NCBI GenBank assembly: GCA_002779995.1
Contig: PEWX01000107.1
Location: 1-57,404 of the forward strand
Direction of reading: 5' to 3'
Length of the DNA: 57,404 bases
DNA from: Piscirickettsiaceae bacterium CG07_land_8_20_14_0_80_44_28
GTDB lineage: Bacteria > Pseudomonadota > Gammaproteobacteria > Thiomicrospirales > Thiomicrospiraceae
Shown here: positions 1 through 7,964 of the stretch, piece after piece
Layout of the letters: every line of letters begins with the position of its first letter
Position numbering within the stretch: position 1 is the first letter of the stretch
Notes under the pieces: model-generated
Told to the model about the DNA's origin: nothing
Seen by the model: only the letters and a program-made list of their open reading frames with translations
The model's database searches: none
Program-made: the position numbers and the translations under genes

Positions 1-515
1 ACAGAATTCAGATCAAATTGGGAGTGCCGCTTGACCTCTGAAATGAGTCCATACACCAGATTTGACAATAACTCCTTGGAATAAACGCATACACATTCCA
101 CAATGTGCAAAATATCCCCCACGTTAACTTCAGAGATGCATTTTATTGAGGTGAGCTACATATTAAAAAATAGTTAGTTTTAAAATTGATGTGTTAAGTT
201 GCAATAACTTGAACTTGTTACCTGAAGCTCCTCTTTTTCTCTAGTTGCTATGTGAGAAAGAGTCTTTGACGTGATAGTATTATTTCAAAAGCGGGTAATA
301 AAGAGGGTAATAATTTGTAAATCTTGCAATTTACCCTTTTAAATAAGCTAAGGATGAATCCCTTCCTCTGCCAGTTTTATCAATTAAGCCCGCTGTTGCG
401 GGTTTTTTTGTGTCTAAATAAATGCGAAGTGAAATTTAGTTTACAATCATAAAATATTTTGCAGAATCTTGGTTAGGGGTCTTTATTTGCTTTTAAGGAT
501 GTTTTAAAAATTGAT
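1..515. other. Gene-free left edge
   Basis: No convincing coding region is seen on either strand. The stretch holds two direct repeats of the form GNGGGTAATAA (291-301 and 303-313), an inverted repeat (AAGAGGGTAA at 301-310 against TTACCCTTTT at 331-340) and a terminator at 389-409. The 18 bases at 354-371 look somewhat like the 3' end of a tRNA, but the T-loop spacing does not fit a functional tRNA. The arrangement resembles the distal end of an integrated island, which is inference only. Confidence 0.4.
387..410 (+). terminator. Rho-independent terminator
   Basis: A CCCGC stem (389-393), a TGTT loop and GCGGG (398-402) are followed by seven T. It ends a transcript coming from the left of the window or from a lost gene, about 105 bases before the mlaE-like gene. 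Confidence 0.75.
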
Positions 516-1301
516 ATGCTAAATCAAATTGCACAATTAGGCGATCTGACATTAAAGCGTTTTAACAACACTGCCAGTGTTGTTAAATTTGCGCTGTCAG
601 TCTTTTGGCATGCTTTTTTACCCCAAAGTTATCATCCTGCCATGCGAATGGTATTGGTTAAACAAATCTACTTTACCGCTGTTCAGGTGTTGCCTGTTTT
701 TATCTTCATCGCATTTATTTTCGGTAGTATTATTATCGGTTCGGTGATTCTGCTGGCTTCAGAACTGGGGGTGTTAAATGAAATAGGCAGTATTTTGGTT
801 TATTTTATTTTTAACGAGTTTTCGCCATTTTTTACGGCATTGTTGGTTGCTTTGCGCTCAGGTGCAGCGGTTAATAGTGAGATTGCATTGATGCATGTTA
901 ACTATGAATTAAATGCGTTGCAGACTTATAAAATTGACCCAATTGACTATTTGTTTTTACCGAGAATTTTAAGCGGTGTTATTAGTGTTACTGGGTTGGC
1001 GATTGTTTTCTCGGTTATTATGCTGGTGAGTGGCTATGTGTTTTCAGTATTTTTTTTGCAAATGGAATTAATTAGTTACTTACGTATTTTATTAAATGCA
1101 GTGTCTTTGGATAATATTTTGATGTTGTTGCTAAAAAGCATGACGTTTGGTTTCTTTATAATGTTGCTGCCAATTCACAGCGGATTGAAAACGGGCAGTT
1201 GTTATAGTGATATTCCCGTTGCTGTTTTAAAAGGCATGGTGAGCTTATTTGTGGCGCTTTTTGTGATTGAGGCGGTGTCATTGCTGATATGGCTAGTGTA
1301 A
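516..1301 (+). CDS. MlaE-like ABC transporter permease
   Basis: A 261-residue inner-membrane protein of the MlaE/YrbE family, the permease of ABC systems that move phospholipids between inner and outer membrane. The sequence shows a long hydrophobic stretch from residue 49, the family-typical region around residues 85-145 (FNEFSPFFTALLVALRSGAA, then the LxxPRILSG segment) and further membrane spans to the C-terminus. Length equals that of typical MlaE. It is first in a four-gene unit and overlaps the next gene by 13 bases, so the two are probably translationally coupled. The Shine-Dalgarno sequence is poor (AAGGA lies about 16 bases upstream). Substrate is not shown by the sequence. Confidence 0.85.
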   Translation: MLNQIAQLGDLTLKRFNNTASVVKFALSVFWHAFLPQSYHPAMRMVLVKQIYFTAVQVLPVFIFIAFIFGSIIIGSVILLASELGVLNEIGSILVYFIFNEFSPFFTALLVALRSGAAVNSEIALMHVNYELNALQTYKIDPIDYLFLPRILSGVISVTGLAIVFSVIMLVSGYVFSVFFLQMELISYLRILLNAVSLDNILMLLLKSMTFGFFIMLLPIHSGLKTGSCYSDIPVAVLKGMVSLFVALFVIEAVSLLIWLV

Positions 1302-1753
1302 AATTTTTCAGACGTTATGCCGAAATGGAAGCGTGGATAAATAACCACCCTGAGGGGATAATCGTCTCTGATAAAACCCCTTTGCTGGCTAATTTGACGA
1401 TGAAGGAAAATATTGCGTTAATTGATGAAGTGCATCGCTTAATGCCTGTTCAGGAATCACAGCAACGGGCTAGCAGTTTATTGGCGAAGTTGAATTTAAC
1501 CACGATTGAAGAAAAGCGAGTTGGTACTTGTTCAGATTTGGAATTATTTGCTACGATGTTGTTGCGAGCAGAGCGGATGCCCAGAGAGGCCATCTATATT
1601 GTGTTACCGTTGTTATTATTGGGACACGCAGATGCGATTGAGCAGACTTTGGCGCTTCTAACCTTATTGGATAGTCAGAAAGATATTTTTATTCTAGAAC
1701 TGACCAGTAACCGAGTGCATTATCAAGGACAAGCATGTCATATTTCAGACTGA
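1289..1753 (+). CDS. Degenerate MlaF-like ABC ATPase lacking Walker motifs
   Basis: A 154-residue protein in the position of the MlaF ATPase. Residues 24-46 match the ABC helical region (PLLANLTMKENIAL resembles the pLLpnLTvxENIaL of MlaF-type ATPases), and the later CSDLELFATMLLRAERMP stretch sits where LSGGxxQRxxxARA would be, followed by a hydrophobic strand without the Walker B acid pair. The Walker A region is absent and there is no room for it, because the start lies inside mlaE. The reading frame is intact and overlaps both neighbours (13 and 19 bases), which argues against a random pseudogene. It may be a non-catalytic partner of the permease. The homology is inferred from short motifs and position. 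Confidence 0.55.
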   Translation: MASVKFFRRYAEMEAWINNHPEGIIVSDKTPLLANLTMKENIALIDEVHRLMPVQESQQRASSLLAKLNLTTIEEKRVGTCSDLELFATMLLRAERMPREAIYIVLPLLLLGHADAIEQTLALLTLLDSQKDIFILELTSNRVHYQGQACHISD

Positions 1754-2670
1754 AATTAGCGGTGGGTTTGTTTATGTTGACCCTGGGGGCGGTGACGTTA
1801 GGGTTAACAGGTTACTTACTTTTTCAAAAAGGGGTGTTTGCCCAAAAGTATCATTTCCATTTTACAACACCCAGCGCACAATCTTTTAAAGTGGGGATGC
1901 CGTTATTGTTATCTGGATTTGAAGTAGGGTATATCGATGATATTCATTTAACGGAAACGGGTCAGGTCAATTTGCGTTTTTATGTAAACGAGATGAATCG
2001 AAAGTGGATCACTGAGAATAGCCGGCTTATGCTAAAAAAACCGTTGATTGGCTCGCCTTATATTGAAATTCTTTCTGATCGAACATCACCCCTTTTAGAA
2101 GAGGGTCATGAAGTTGAGATGACTGTGAGTGATGATATTAATGACATTATTATTAAATTGGAACCGACGGTTAATCAATTGATAGCGATAGTGGCGGATT
2201 TGTCGTTAATTACGCACCAAATTTCTAATCCTGATGGCGCCTTGTTTCAGACGCTCAATCATTTAGAAGTGATTATTCGGGATTTAAAGGAAAGTCCTTC
2301 ATTTGTTTCAAGCCTAACGGGGAATCCCGAAGATGGTCAAACCTTATCGGATACCTTGAATAGAACCCAGGCGTCGATTGAAACGTTACAACAAACCATT
2401 TTAGGGGTGTCAGGCCTGGTCGAAAATTTAAATGAGACGATTGTGTTACCCTCAAAAGATATTATGGTGCAAGTTTCGACGATTCTGACGGATGTGACCC
2501 TTAAACTCAATACATTGGAAAGTACGGTTCAAGCAGTCGGTGGAACGGATCAAGATATTTTGATTTTAAAACAACAGTTGTTGAAGAGTGTAGAAAAAGT
2601 CAATCAACTGATTGATAAGGTTGATTATATGATGCAAGATGAAAACTCGAATCGTTTGGAGTTGCCTTAG
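1735..2670 (+). CDS. MlaD-like MCE-domain substrate-binding protein
   Basis: A 311-residue protein anchored by one N-terminal membrane segment (about residues 8-30), with an MCE domain at about 38-120 (FKVGMPLLLSGFEVGYIDDI, then PLIGSPYIEI) and a long C-terminal helical region rich in Leu, Thr and Ile. MCE proteins form hexameric lipid-binding rings or tubes in the periplasm and work with MlaE-type permeases. The start overlaps the preceding gene by 19 bases, and the stop codon directly adjoins the ATG of the next gene (TAGATG), so the four genes form a tight operon. It contains the 9-base partial repeat CAGGCCTGG at 2411. Confidence 0.85.
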   Translation: MSYFRLKLAVGLFMLTLGAVTLGLTGYLLFQKGVFAQKYHFHFTTPSAQSFKVGMPLLLSGFEVGYIDDIHLTETGQVNLRFYVNEMNRKWITENSRLMLKKPLIGSPYIEILSDRTSPLLEEGHEVEMTVSDDINDIIIKLEPTVNQLIAIVADLSLITHQISNPDGALFQTLNHLEVIIRDLKESPSFVSSLTGNPEDGQTLSDTLNRTQASIETLQQTILGVSGLVENLNETIVLPSKDIMVQVSTILTDVTLKLNTLESTVQAVGGTDQDILILKQQLLKSVEKVNQLIDKVDYMMQDENSNRLELP

Positions 2671-3423
2671 ATGAAAAGCAGGCTGTCAATTGTGTTAGGG
2701 GTTTCGATAGCGGTACTGTCGGGCTGCTCAATTAAGTTTACGCAACCGCAAAATGCTTGGCAGGTTAAGGCGGTTTCTGCCTTTCAAAATTATCAGCAAT
2801 ATTATTTGGAAGGACGAGTGATTTTAGCTGACAGCGAGCGTAAAAAAGCCATTAGTCAAGCAAAACAAAGCGCCAATCTGGAAACTTTAGCGCGGGTTTA
2901 TATTGCAGATTGCGCTATTCAGGCAGCGGTTCTTAGGTCGTCTGATTGTGCCTTGTATTTGCAGGTTCGTCCGTTGGTTAAGGCGCCAGAGTTGGAGGCG
3001 TATTATCATTTATTGTCTGGAGACCTCACCTTGTCAGAGGTGGATAAACTTCCGACACAATACCAAAGTTTTGCCAAGGCTTGGTTGTCTGGTAAAACTG
3101 GGGAACTGGATAAGTTGATATTGTCCATGGCATCGGTAGAGTCGCAATTGGTCGCGGCCTCTTTGGTGAAGGAAAAGCTTGCTCTAAATACGCTGAGAGA
3201 TTTAATTCAAAAAACGGCTAACTATGGCTATAAGTTAGCCAGTATTCGATGGATGGAATATTTGTCGAAAAGAACGCCTGATGCATTAGAAAGTCAGCAT
3301 CTTCTGCAAAAAATTGAGATATTGTCGCTGAGATATTGTCGCGAGAGCCCTAAAGGGATAAATCTCGGGTTAGAATCACCCTTGAGAAAAACGTTTGTCT
3401 TATCCCAAGGGACGAGTTTTTGA
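2671..3423 (+). CDS. Lipoprotein of the Mla-like operon
   Basis: A 250-residue protein with a lipoprotein signal peptide and lipobox LSGC (cysteine 19). The remainder is mainly helical, with no domain recognised. It starts immediately after the mlaD-like stop codon, so it is likely a functional partner, for example an outer-membrane or periplasmic component of the lipid transporter. Some Mla/MCE operons carry such auxiliary lipoproteins, and that role is inferred here from position alone. Its stop codon is one base from the stop of the convergent gene, with no terminator between them. Confidence 0.6.
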   Translation: MKSRLSIVLGVSIAVLSGCSIKFTQPQNAWQVKAVSAFQNYQQYYLEGRVILADSERKKAISQAKQSANLETLARVYIADCAIQAAVLRSSDCALYLQVRPLVKAPELEAYYHLLSGDLTLSEVDKLPTQYQSFAKAWLSGKTGELDKLILSMASVESQLVAASLVKEKLALNTLRDLIQKTANYGYKLASIRWMEYLSKRTPDALESQHLLQKIEILSLRYCRESPKGINLGLESPLRKTFVLSQGTSF

Positions 3424-3424
3424 G

Positions 3425-4480
3425 CTATTTTTGGGTCACGGTAGGCATATCAAAAACCGGTGTCCATTCAGCACCGTTTTTAGCGGTGTCGTTATACCAA
3501 GCAGCATCCTGTAATTGAGTGCTATTCGGGTTAAGGTTGTTGGTGTCCTGGATGCCGCCGGTGCTTGGGTTGAAAACGCCATGCCCATCTGTGCCAGTTG
3601 GATCAAAGTCTTCAAATCGCCAGGCATTGGTTAGATCAAAGGTAATCGTTACCTCAAATTGACTGTCGTCAGTGACGGTTAAGTTTAGGGGTGAGGCAAT
3701 ATTGTAAATGTCTTGTTCGCTGCCTTGGTTGGGATCATAGTAGGTAAAACCATTGTCAATCAGTGCGTTATTCCAAAGGTCTGTGTCTCCATAGTAACCT
3801 CGGGCATGCCCCGTTTCCTGGTCAACGCCTGCTGCCCCATTTTGCGTTTCAGAACGAATGTTGCTTACATTTGAAACAATCCAGGGTTTGTCCCCGATGG
3901 CCCAACCTTTTTCAATGCCATCAGCGCCGATTAGGGTAATGTCGCCCTGGTGATGGCCTAGGTTTCCTTCAGCGCTAAAGTCATCATCACTTAAGTAGAC
4001 ACGAATGACTTGAGATTCCACGGGAATGTTCATTGGCATGGTAATTTGATGATAATAAATTTCCGCTGAAATACTTTCATATTCGCCATTCGGGATATCA
4101 CTACTATTAATGACATAGGAATCGGTGCTTAAGTCGATAACGGTGCTATTGGTAAGGGTACCACTGTCTGGGATGAGGGCGTAGGTGGTGCCGTCTTTGT
4201 GGGTTAAGGTGGCACTTTTGAATGCCACTTTAAAGTTGGATGGTGTGATGGCTGTCCAAACTCCGCCATCCTCATCGGCGTCCTGCCCAAAGGTGGTTTC
4301 TGCTCGAGTTGTTTTGGTCGTGGTGTCATCATACTTGGCACCAATAATAAACTGTGCTGATTTTTGTTGGTCAGTGGTGTTGTTTGTTTCTGTTGTTGTG
4401 TCGCCACTACTTCCCCCGCAACTACTTAAAAGTGCAATTAAAGGAATGAAGACCATATATGGAGTGATTGAAAGTTGCAT
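3425..4480 (-). CDS. Unrecognised lipoprotein
   Basis: A 351-residue protein with a signal peptide ending in the lipobox LSSC (cysteine 21), followed by a Gly/Ser/Thr/Asn linker typical of surface or outer-membrane lipoproteins. The mature part is rich in Asp, Thr and Asn and appears mostly beta. It includes an acidic DADEDGG stretch near residue 68. No family is recognised. The ATG is preceded by AAGGAGG-like sequence (read on the minus strand just upstream of 4480). It is monocistronic, facing the Mla-like operon. Confidence 0.6.
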   Translation of the reverse strand: MQLSITPYMVFIPLIALLSSCGGSSGDTTTETNNTTDQQKSAQFIIGAKYDDTTTKTTRAETTFGQDADEDGGVWTAITPSNFKVAFKSATLTHKDGTTYALIPDSGTLTNSTVIDLSTDSYVINSSDIPNGEYESISAEIYYHQITMPMNIPVESQVIRVYLSDDDFSAEGNLGHHQGDITLIGADGIEKGWAIGDKPWIVSNVSNIRSETQNGAAGVDQETGHARGYYGDTDLWNNALIDNGFTYYDPNQGSEQDIYNIASPLNLTVTDDSQFEVTITFDLTNAWRFEDFDPTGTDGHGVFNPSTGGIQDTNNLNPNSTQLQDAAWYNDTAKNGAEWTPVFDMPTVTQK

Positions 4481-4713
4481 TTTGCCTCCTTGAGTGGGGG
4501 GAACGATTGATACTGAATATTTAATGACTAATTTCAGGTTTGATTAAGCTGTTCGGGGGTATGATTAATCCTGAGTAAGAATATAGCATAAAGTTAGATA
4601 GCTTGCTATAACGGCTTGCAAACACACTCAAGGTTTATATATCTCAATTGAATATCGTGTATATTGGCGGTAATATTAAGTCTAGTTTGTTTTTAATAAG
4701 AAGGGATGTAGTT

Positions 4714-5211
4714 ATGAAAAACCGTCCATTAAAGTACTTTTTTTCTTTGTTACCCAGTTTGATGTTGGTCTCTCTAACGGTACAGGCCGCGCCGCAATAT
4801 ATTTCCAGTAACAAGGCTAAGGTCTTGAAAAAACCTAATTTTCAAGCAGATTTGGTAGCCGAATTGGTGAAGGGCGATCAAGTCAATGTGCTTGACCAGC
4901 AAGGTGTTTGGTTGAACGTGTCCGTCGAAAAAAAAACTGGCTGGGTGTCAAAGTTCTTAGTGAGAGAAACCCCCACCAATGATCGGGTGACAGTATTACC
5001 GGGTGATGACCAAACGGAACTAAAGGATGTTAGGCGTCGTGCCTCTGCTATTACCACTGCTGCTGCGGCACGTGGATTGGCTGCAACTGCTCGGGCAGAA
5101 GCAAGTGGTGATATCGTTGCTAATTTAGAGGGCGTTCGTTATATGGAATCCTTTAGCGTTTCGAGTCAGGAACTAGAGCAATTTAGTCAACCCTTGGTAG
5201 GAGGTCGCTAA
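4714..5211 (+). CDS. Periplasmic SH3-domain protein
   Basis: A 165-residue secreted protein. The start at 4714 is preferred over an in-frame start at 4648 because AAGGGA lies 7 bases upstream and a clean signal peptide follows (cleavage after VQA). Residues about 28-80 form a bacterial SH3 domain (SSNKAKVLKKPNFQADLVAE, then GWVSKFLV). The C-terminal half is Ala/Arg/Glu-rich and probably helical. Such domains often bind peptidoglycan or proteins. Its TAA overlaps the ATG of the M48 protease gene by one base (TAATG), so both are coupled in the same operon. Confidence 0.75.
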   Translation: MKNRPLKYFFSLLPSLMLVSLTVQAAPQYISSNKAKVLKKPNFQADLVAELVKGDQVNVLDQQGVWLNVSVEKKTGWVSKFLVRETPTNDRVTVLPGDDQTELKDVRRRASAITTAAAARGLAATARAEASGDIVANLEGVRYMESFSVSSQELEQFSQPLVGGR

Positions 5212-6071
5212 TGAAAACAGTATGGCGCGTAAGTGATTCAAAATTATTAAAGGTGGCTGTGGTCGTTTTAGGTATGGCGGTAATGTCTAATGGTATGTCT
5301 CAGCCAGAGGATAATTTTCATAAGCGACTTTTTGCATCGATTCCCGATGCACCTTACACCGAAGATGATATTGAGACAGAGATTCTATTCGGCCGAGAGT
5401 TGGCGAGTAAAGTTCTTGGAAAATACCAACCACTTCAAAATGATCAGTTAAATGCTTATGTGAATAAAGTGGGTCAGGTCGTGGCACAAATGAGCGAGCG
5501 ATCTGAATTGCAATACCATTTTATCGTCCTTGATACCGATATGATTAATGCTTTTGCCGCACCCGGCGGTTATATCTTTGTTACGAAAGGGGCCTTAAAT
5601 AATGTTGAAGATGAATCGGAACTGGCTGCAATTTTAGCACATGAAATTGGCCATGTTGAGTTACGACATTATGTCAAAAAAGTGCGCTTACGCAGCGAGA
5701 AGGGGAGCAAAGAGGATGGCTTAGGTGCAATTCTTTCCGGTGGTGGTCGAGCAGCCACTCAAGCCTTTAATGAAGCCTTGGATGAAACGATGGAAATACT
5801 CTTTAATAAGGGGCTGCAATCGAAAAAGGATGAGTTTGAAGCGGATCGTACCAGTGTCTTTTTGCTGGCTAATGCGGGCTATGATCCAACGGCATTGATG
5901 CGTTATTTTAATCGAATTGAAAAGAATCAATCTGTGCAGATGCAAATCTTGTCTGAAACTCACCCGCCATTAGGTGAACGGATAAATGAAATGGACACTT
6001 TAATTGAGAAAAATGGCTTATCAACCATTAACTTGGCCAAGTTACAGGAGCGTTTCAATGAATATCACTAA
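5211..6071 (+). CDS. M48-family periplasmic zinc metalloprotease
   Basis: A 286-residue protein with an N-terminal hydrophobic export signal (about residues 12-30) and the zinc motif HEIGH at 144-148. The third ligand is Glu208 in EFEAD. The domain resembles the catalytic part of BepA/LoiP-type proteases that act on outer-membrane proteins, but the TPR region of BepA is missing. It is sandwiched between an SH3 protein and a beta-barrel gene, with a 1-base overlap upstream and a 14-base overlap downstream. This suggests a role in quality control or maturation of the envelope proteins made by the operon. Confidence 0.8.
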   Translation: MKTVWRVSDSKLLKVAVVVLGMAVMSNGMSQPEDNFHKRLFASIPDAPYTEDDIETEILFGRELASKVLGKYQPLQNDQLNAYVNKVGQVVAQMSERSELQYHFIVLDTDMINAFAAPGGYIFVTKGALNNVEDESELAAILAHEIGHVELRHYVKKVRLRSEKGSKEDGLGAILSGGGRAATQAFNEALDETMEILFNKGLQSKKDEFEADRTSVFLLANAGYDPTALMRYFNRIEKNQSVQMQILSETHPPLGERINEMDTLIEKNGLSTINLAKLQERFNEYH

Positions 6072-7419
6072 TTTAACATTAAAAAGATCAATTTTAGTTG
6101 CCATCTCTACTATGGTGATGTCAACGCCAACATTTGCGGATGAATATCATTACAAGGATATTTTAGTGGGGGATCGGTCTGCCGGGATGGGGGGGGCTTA
6201 TACTGCGATTGCAGATGATGCTTCTGGTTTGTATTACAACCCGGCCGGTGTGATTTATGGAACCAGTCCAAAAATTTCCGGCTCTGTGAATGCTTATAAT
6301 TATAAGACCATTGAGTACAGTAATATTAATAGCAGTAATCATAAATGGCAGCGTAATTCCTCTGGAATGGTTGCAAATTATTTCGGCGCCACTCAGCCTT
6401 TAGGGGATGACTGTACGGTTGGTTTTTCGATCGCAATTCCTAATTATGATTTGGAAGACCAGAGTGATCAATTTACAAATTTCACGCCCAGCACGAAAGC
6501 ACAAAGCCTAGGGATGACAAAAATAGATAACCAACAAATTGACTTTAATAATCAAGATACCACCACCTTGGCGGGGGTTTCTTATGCAACCGCCGTCAAT
6601 AAAGACTTGTCAGTTGGTGTCACTCTTTATGGTTATATGCGCAAAAAAGAGCTGACAAACTGGCAGTATATTAAGGCTACCGGGGTTATTCCGGCAGGCC
6701 AATCTAATGCAGGTCAAAATGCTTTATTAGACGGCACTTATTACCAAAAAATTCAAACAGAAGAATTTGGTTTACAGCCACGCTTAGGGGTTATGTGGGC
6801 ACCGGCTCCCAAAGTATCCGTTGGGTTAATGGCTCAAACAACCTTTATGTTGAGTCAGAATCCTGAGAGTCGAGAAAACGCAACCTATAATTTATGTACC
6901 GAAAGTGCCACGGTTGCAGGGGATTATTCAAACTGTTCAACTTATGATAACCAGCTGGATCCATTAGATTTAAGTCAGGCTGCCAGCTCAGCATTGCAGA
7001 AAAACCAAGACAATGAATTGCCGGTAGAACTCAATCTGGGCGTGGCTTATTTTGCAACCGATGCCTTGCTGTATTCTGTAGACTTTGGCTATGCTTCTAA
7101 AACAGATATTTATGAGGCAACATGGAATCTCGCCGGTGGGGTTGAGTTCTTCTTGAATCCAGCTTGGGCGGTTAGAGGGGGCGTCTATACCAATAATGCA
7201 AATACGAAAAGTGATGTGGCAACCTATAAACAAGATCATGTGGATATGATCGGTGGCGCCTTGTCTTTGTCTCGGTATACCAAGGGGTCGAATATTACGG
7301 TTGGGCTAAATTATGCTCAAGGTTCAGGTCAAGCTGACTTGTTTAATTCATCAACACGTGTACAAAATGTTTCGATTAACAGTATGAATCTGTTTATATC
7401 CACTGCAGCTTCATTTTAG
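6058..7419 (+). CDS. FadL/OmpP1-like outer membrane beta-barrel
   Basis: A 453-residue protein. The start at 6058 is chosen because AGGAG lies just upstream and the signal peptide (cut after TFA) then begins properly; a longer frame from 6004 would bury it. The mature N-terminus has the DRSAGMGGAYTAIADDASGL and YYNPAG pattern of the OmpP1/FadL and PorV group, which transports hydrophobic molecules. The rest is a pattern of amphipathic strands ending in a C-terminal phenylalanine, as expected for BAM-inserted barrels. The start overlaps the protease stop by 14 bases. The substrate is unknown. Confidence 0.75.
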   Translation: MNITNLTLKRSILVAISTMVMSTPTFADEYHYKDILVGDRSAGMGGAYTAIADDASGLYYNPAGVIYGTSPKISGSVNAYNYKTIEYSNINSSNHKWQRNSSGMVANYFGATQPLGDDCTVGFSIAIPNYDLEDQSDQFTNFTPSTKAQSLGMTKIDNQQIDFNNQDTTTLAGVSYATAVNKDLSVGVTLYGYMRKKELTNWQYIKATGVIPAGQSNAGQNALLDGTYYQKIQTEEFGLQPRLGVMWAPAPKVSVGLMAQTTFMLSQNPESRENATYNLCTESATVAGDYSNCSTYDNQLDPLDLSQAASSALQKNQDNELPVELNLGVAYFATDALLYSVDFGYASKTDIYEATWNLAGGVEFFLNPAWAVRGGVYTNNANTKSDVATYKQDHVDMIGGALSLSRYTKGSNITVGLNYAQGSGQADLFNSSTRVQNVSINSMNLFISTAASF

Positions 7420-7436
7420 AAATTGGAGAACATCAA

Positions 7437-7943
7437 ATGAAATGCACAAAACATTTAGCTGTACTCGGGTTAGCAGGGGCTTTAATGTTTTCAGGGTGTG
7501 CTTCAGCGCTTGATAAACCCGTGAATCTTGAACCGGTTGTGGTGTCACAGCCGGGAGATTCGCGACTGAGCTGTGATCAGCTTGAGCCCAAGTTATTGTT
7601 GATTGAAAAAGCGGTACAGGACTTGTTTAAAATCAAAGAAGATCGGCAAAAGCGGGTGTTTGGTATCCAAGCAGTGACGGATATGGCGCTTGCCTTTTTA
7701 TCGGGGAGCGCATCTGCAAACAATCATCTTGAACGCACAACTTTGGATGGACTGACAAAGCCAGAATTAGTGCGTATTGAAAGTCTTGCCGACCGTCATC
7801 ATCAATTACTTAAAATCGCAAAAAATAAAAAATGCACATTTGTCACTAAAATGGAAAAAAACATGGCAAAATACAAGGAAATGAATTCTACAGCCGTGCC
7901 TGCGGAGGAGGGGCAGTCCTATCGCCAGCGCATAACCCCTTAG
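7437..7943 (+). CDS. Small lipoprotein
   Basis: A 168-residue protein with a lipobox FSGC (cysteine 21) after a standard signal peptide. The mature chain is helical and basic, with a Lys-rich segment near residues 122-147. No family is recognised. It lies 17 bases after the FadL-like gene and 21 bases before the TraF-like gene, so it belongs to the same envelope operon. Confidence 0.6.
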   Translation: MKCTKHLAVLGLAGALMFSGCASALDKPVNLEPVVVSQPGDSRLSCDQLEPKLLLIEKAVQDLFKIKEDRQKRVFGIQAVTDMALAFLSGSASANNHLERTTLDGLTKPELVRIESLADRHHQLLKIAKNKKCTFVTKMEKNMAKYKEMNSTAVPAEEGQSYRQRITP

Positions 7944-7964
7944 TGCTAAATAGAGGATAAACCT

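Noticed and set aside
350-372. tRNA gene or tRNA 3' end as a functional RNA
   Set aside because: The T-loop and acceptor spacing do not fit with CCA at the end and no 5' part exists; kept only as a possible attachment-site remnant.
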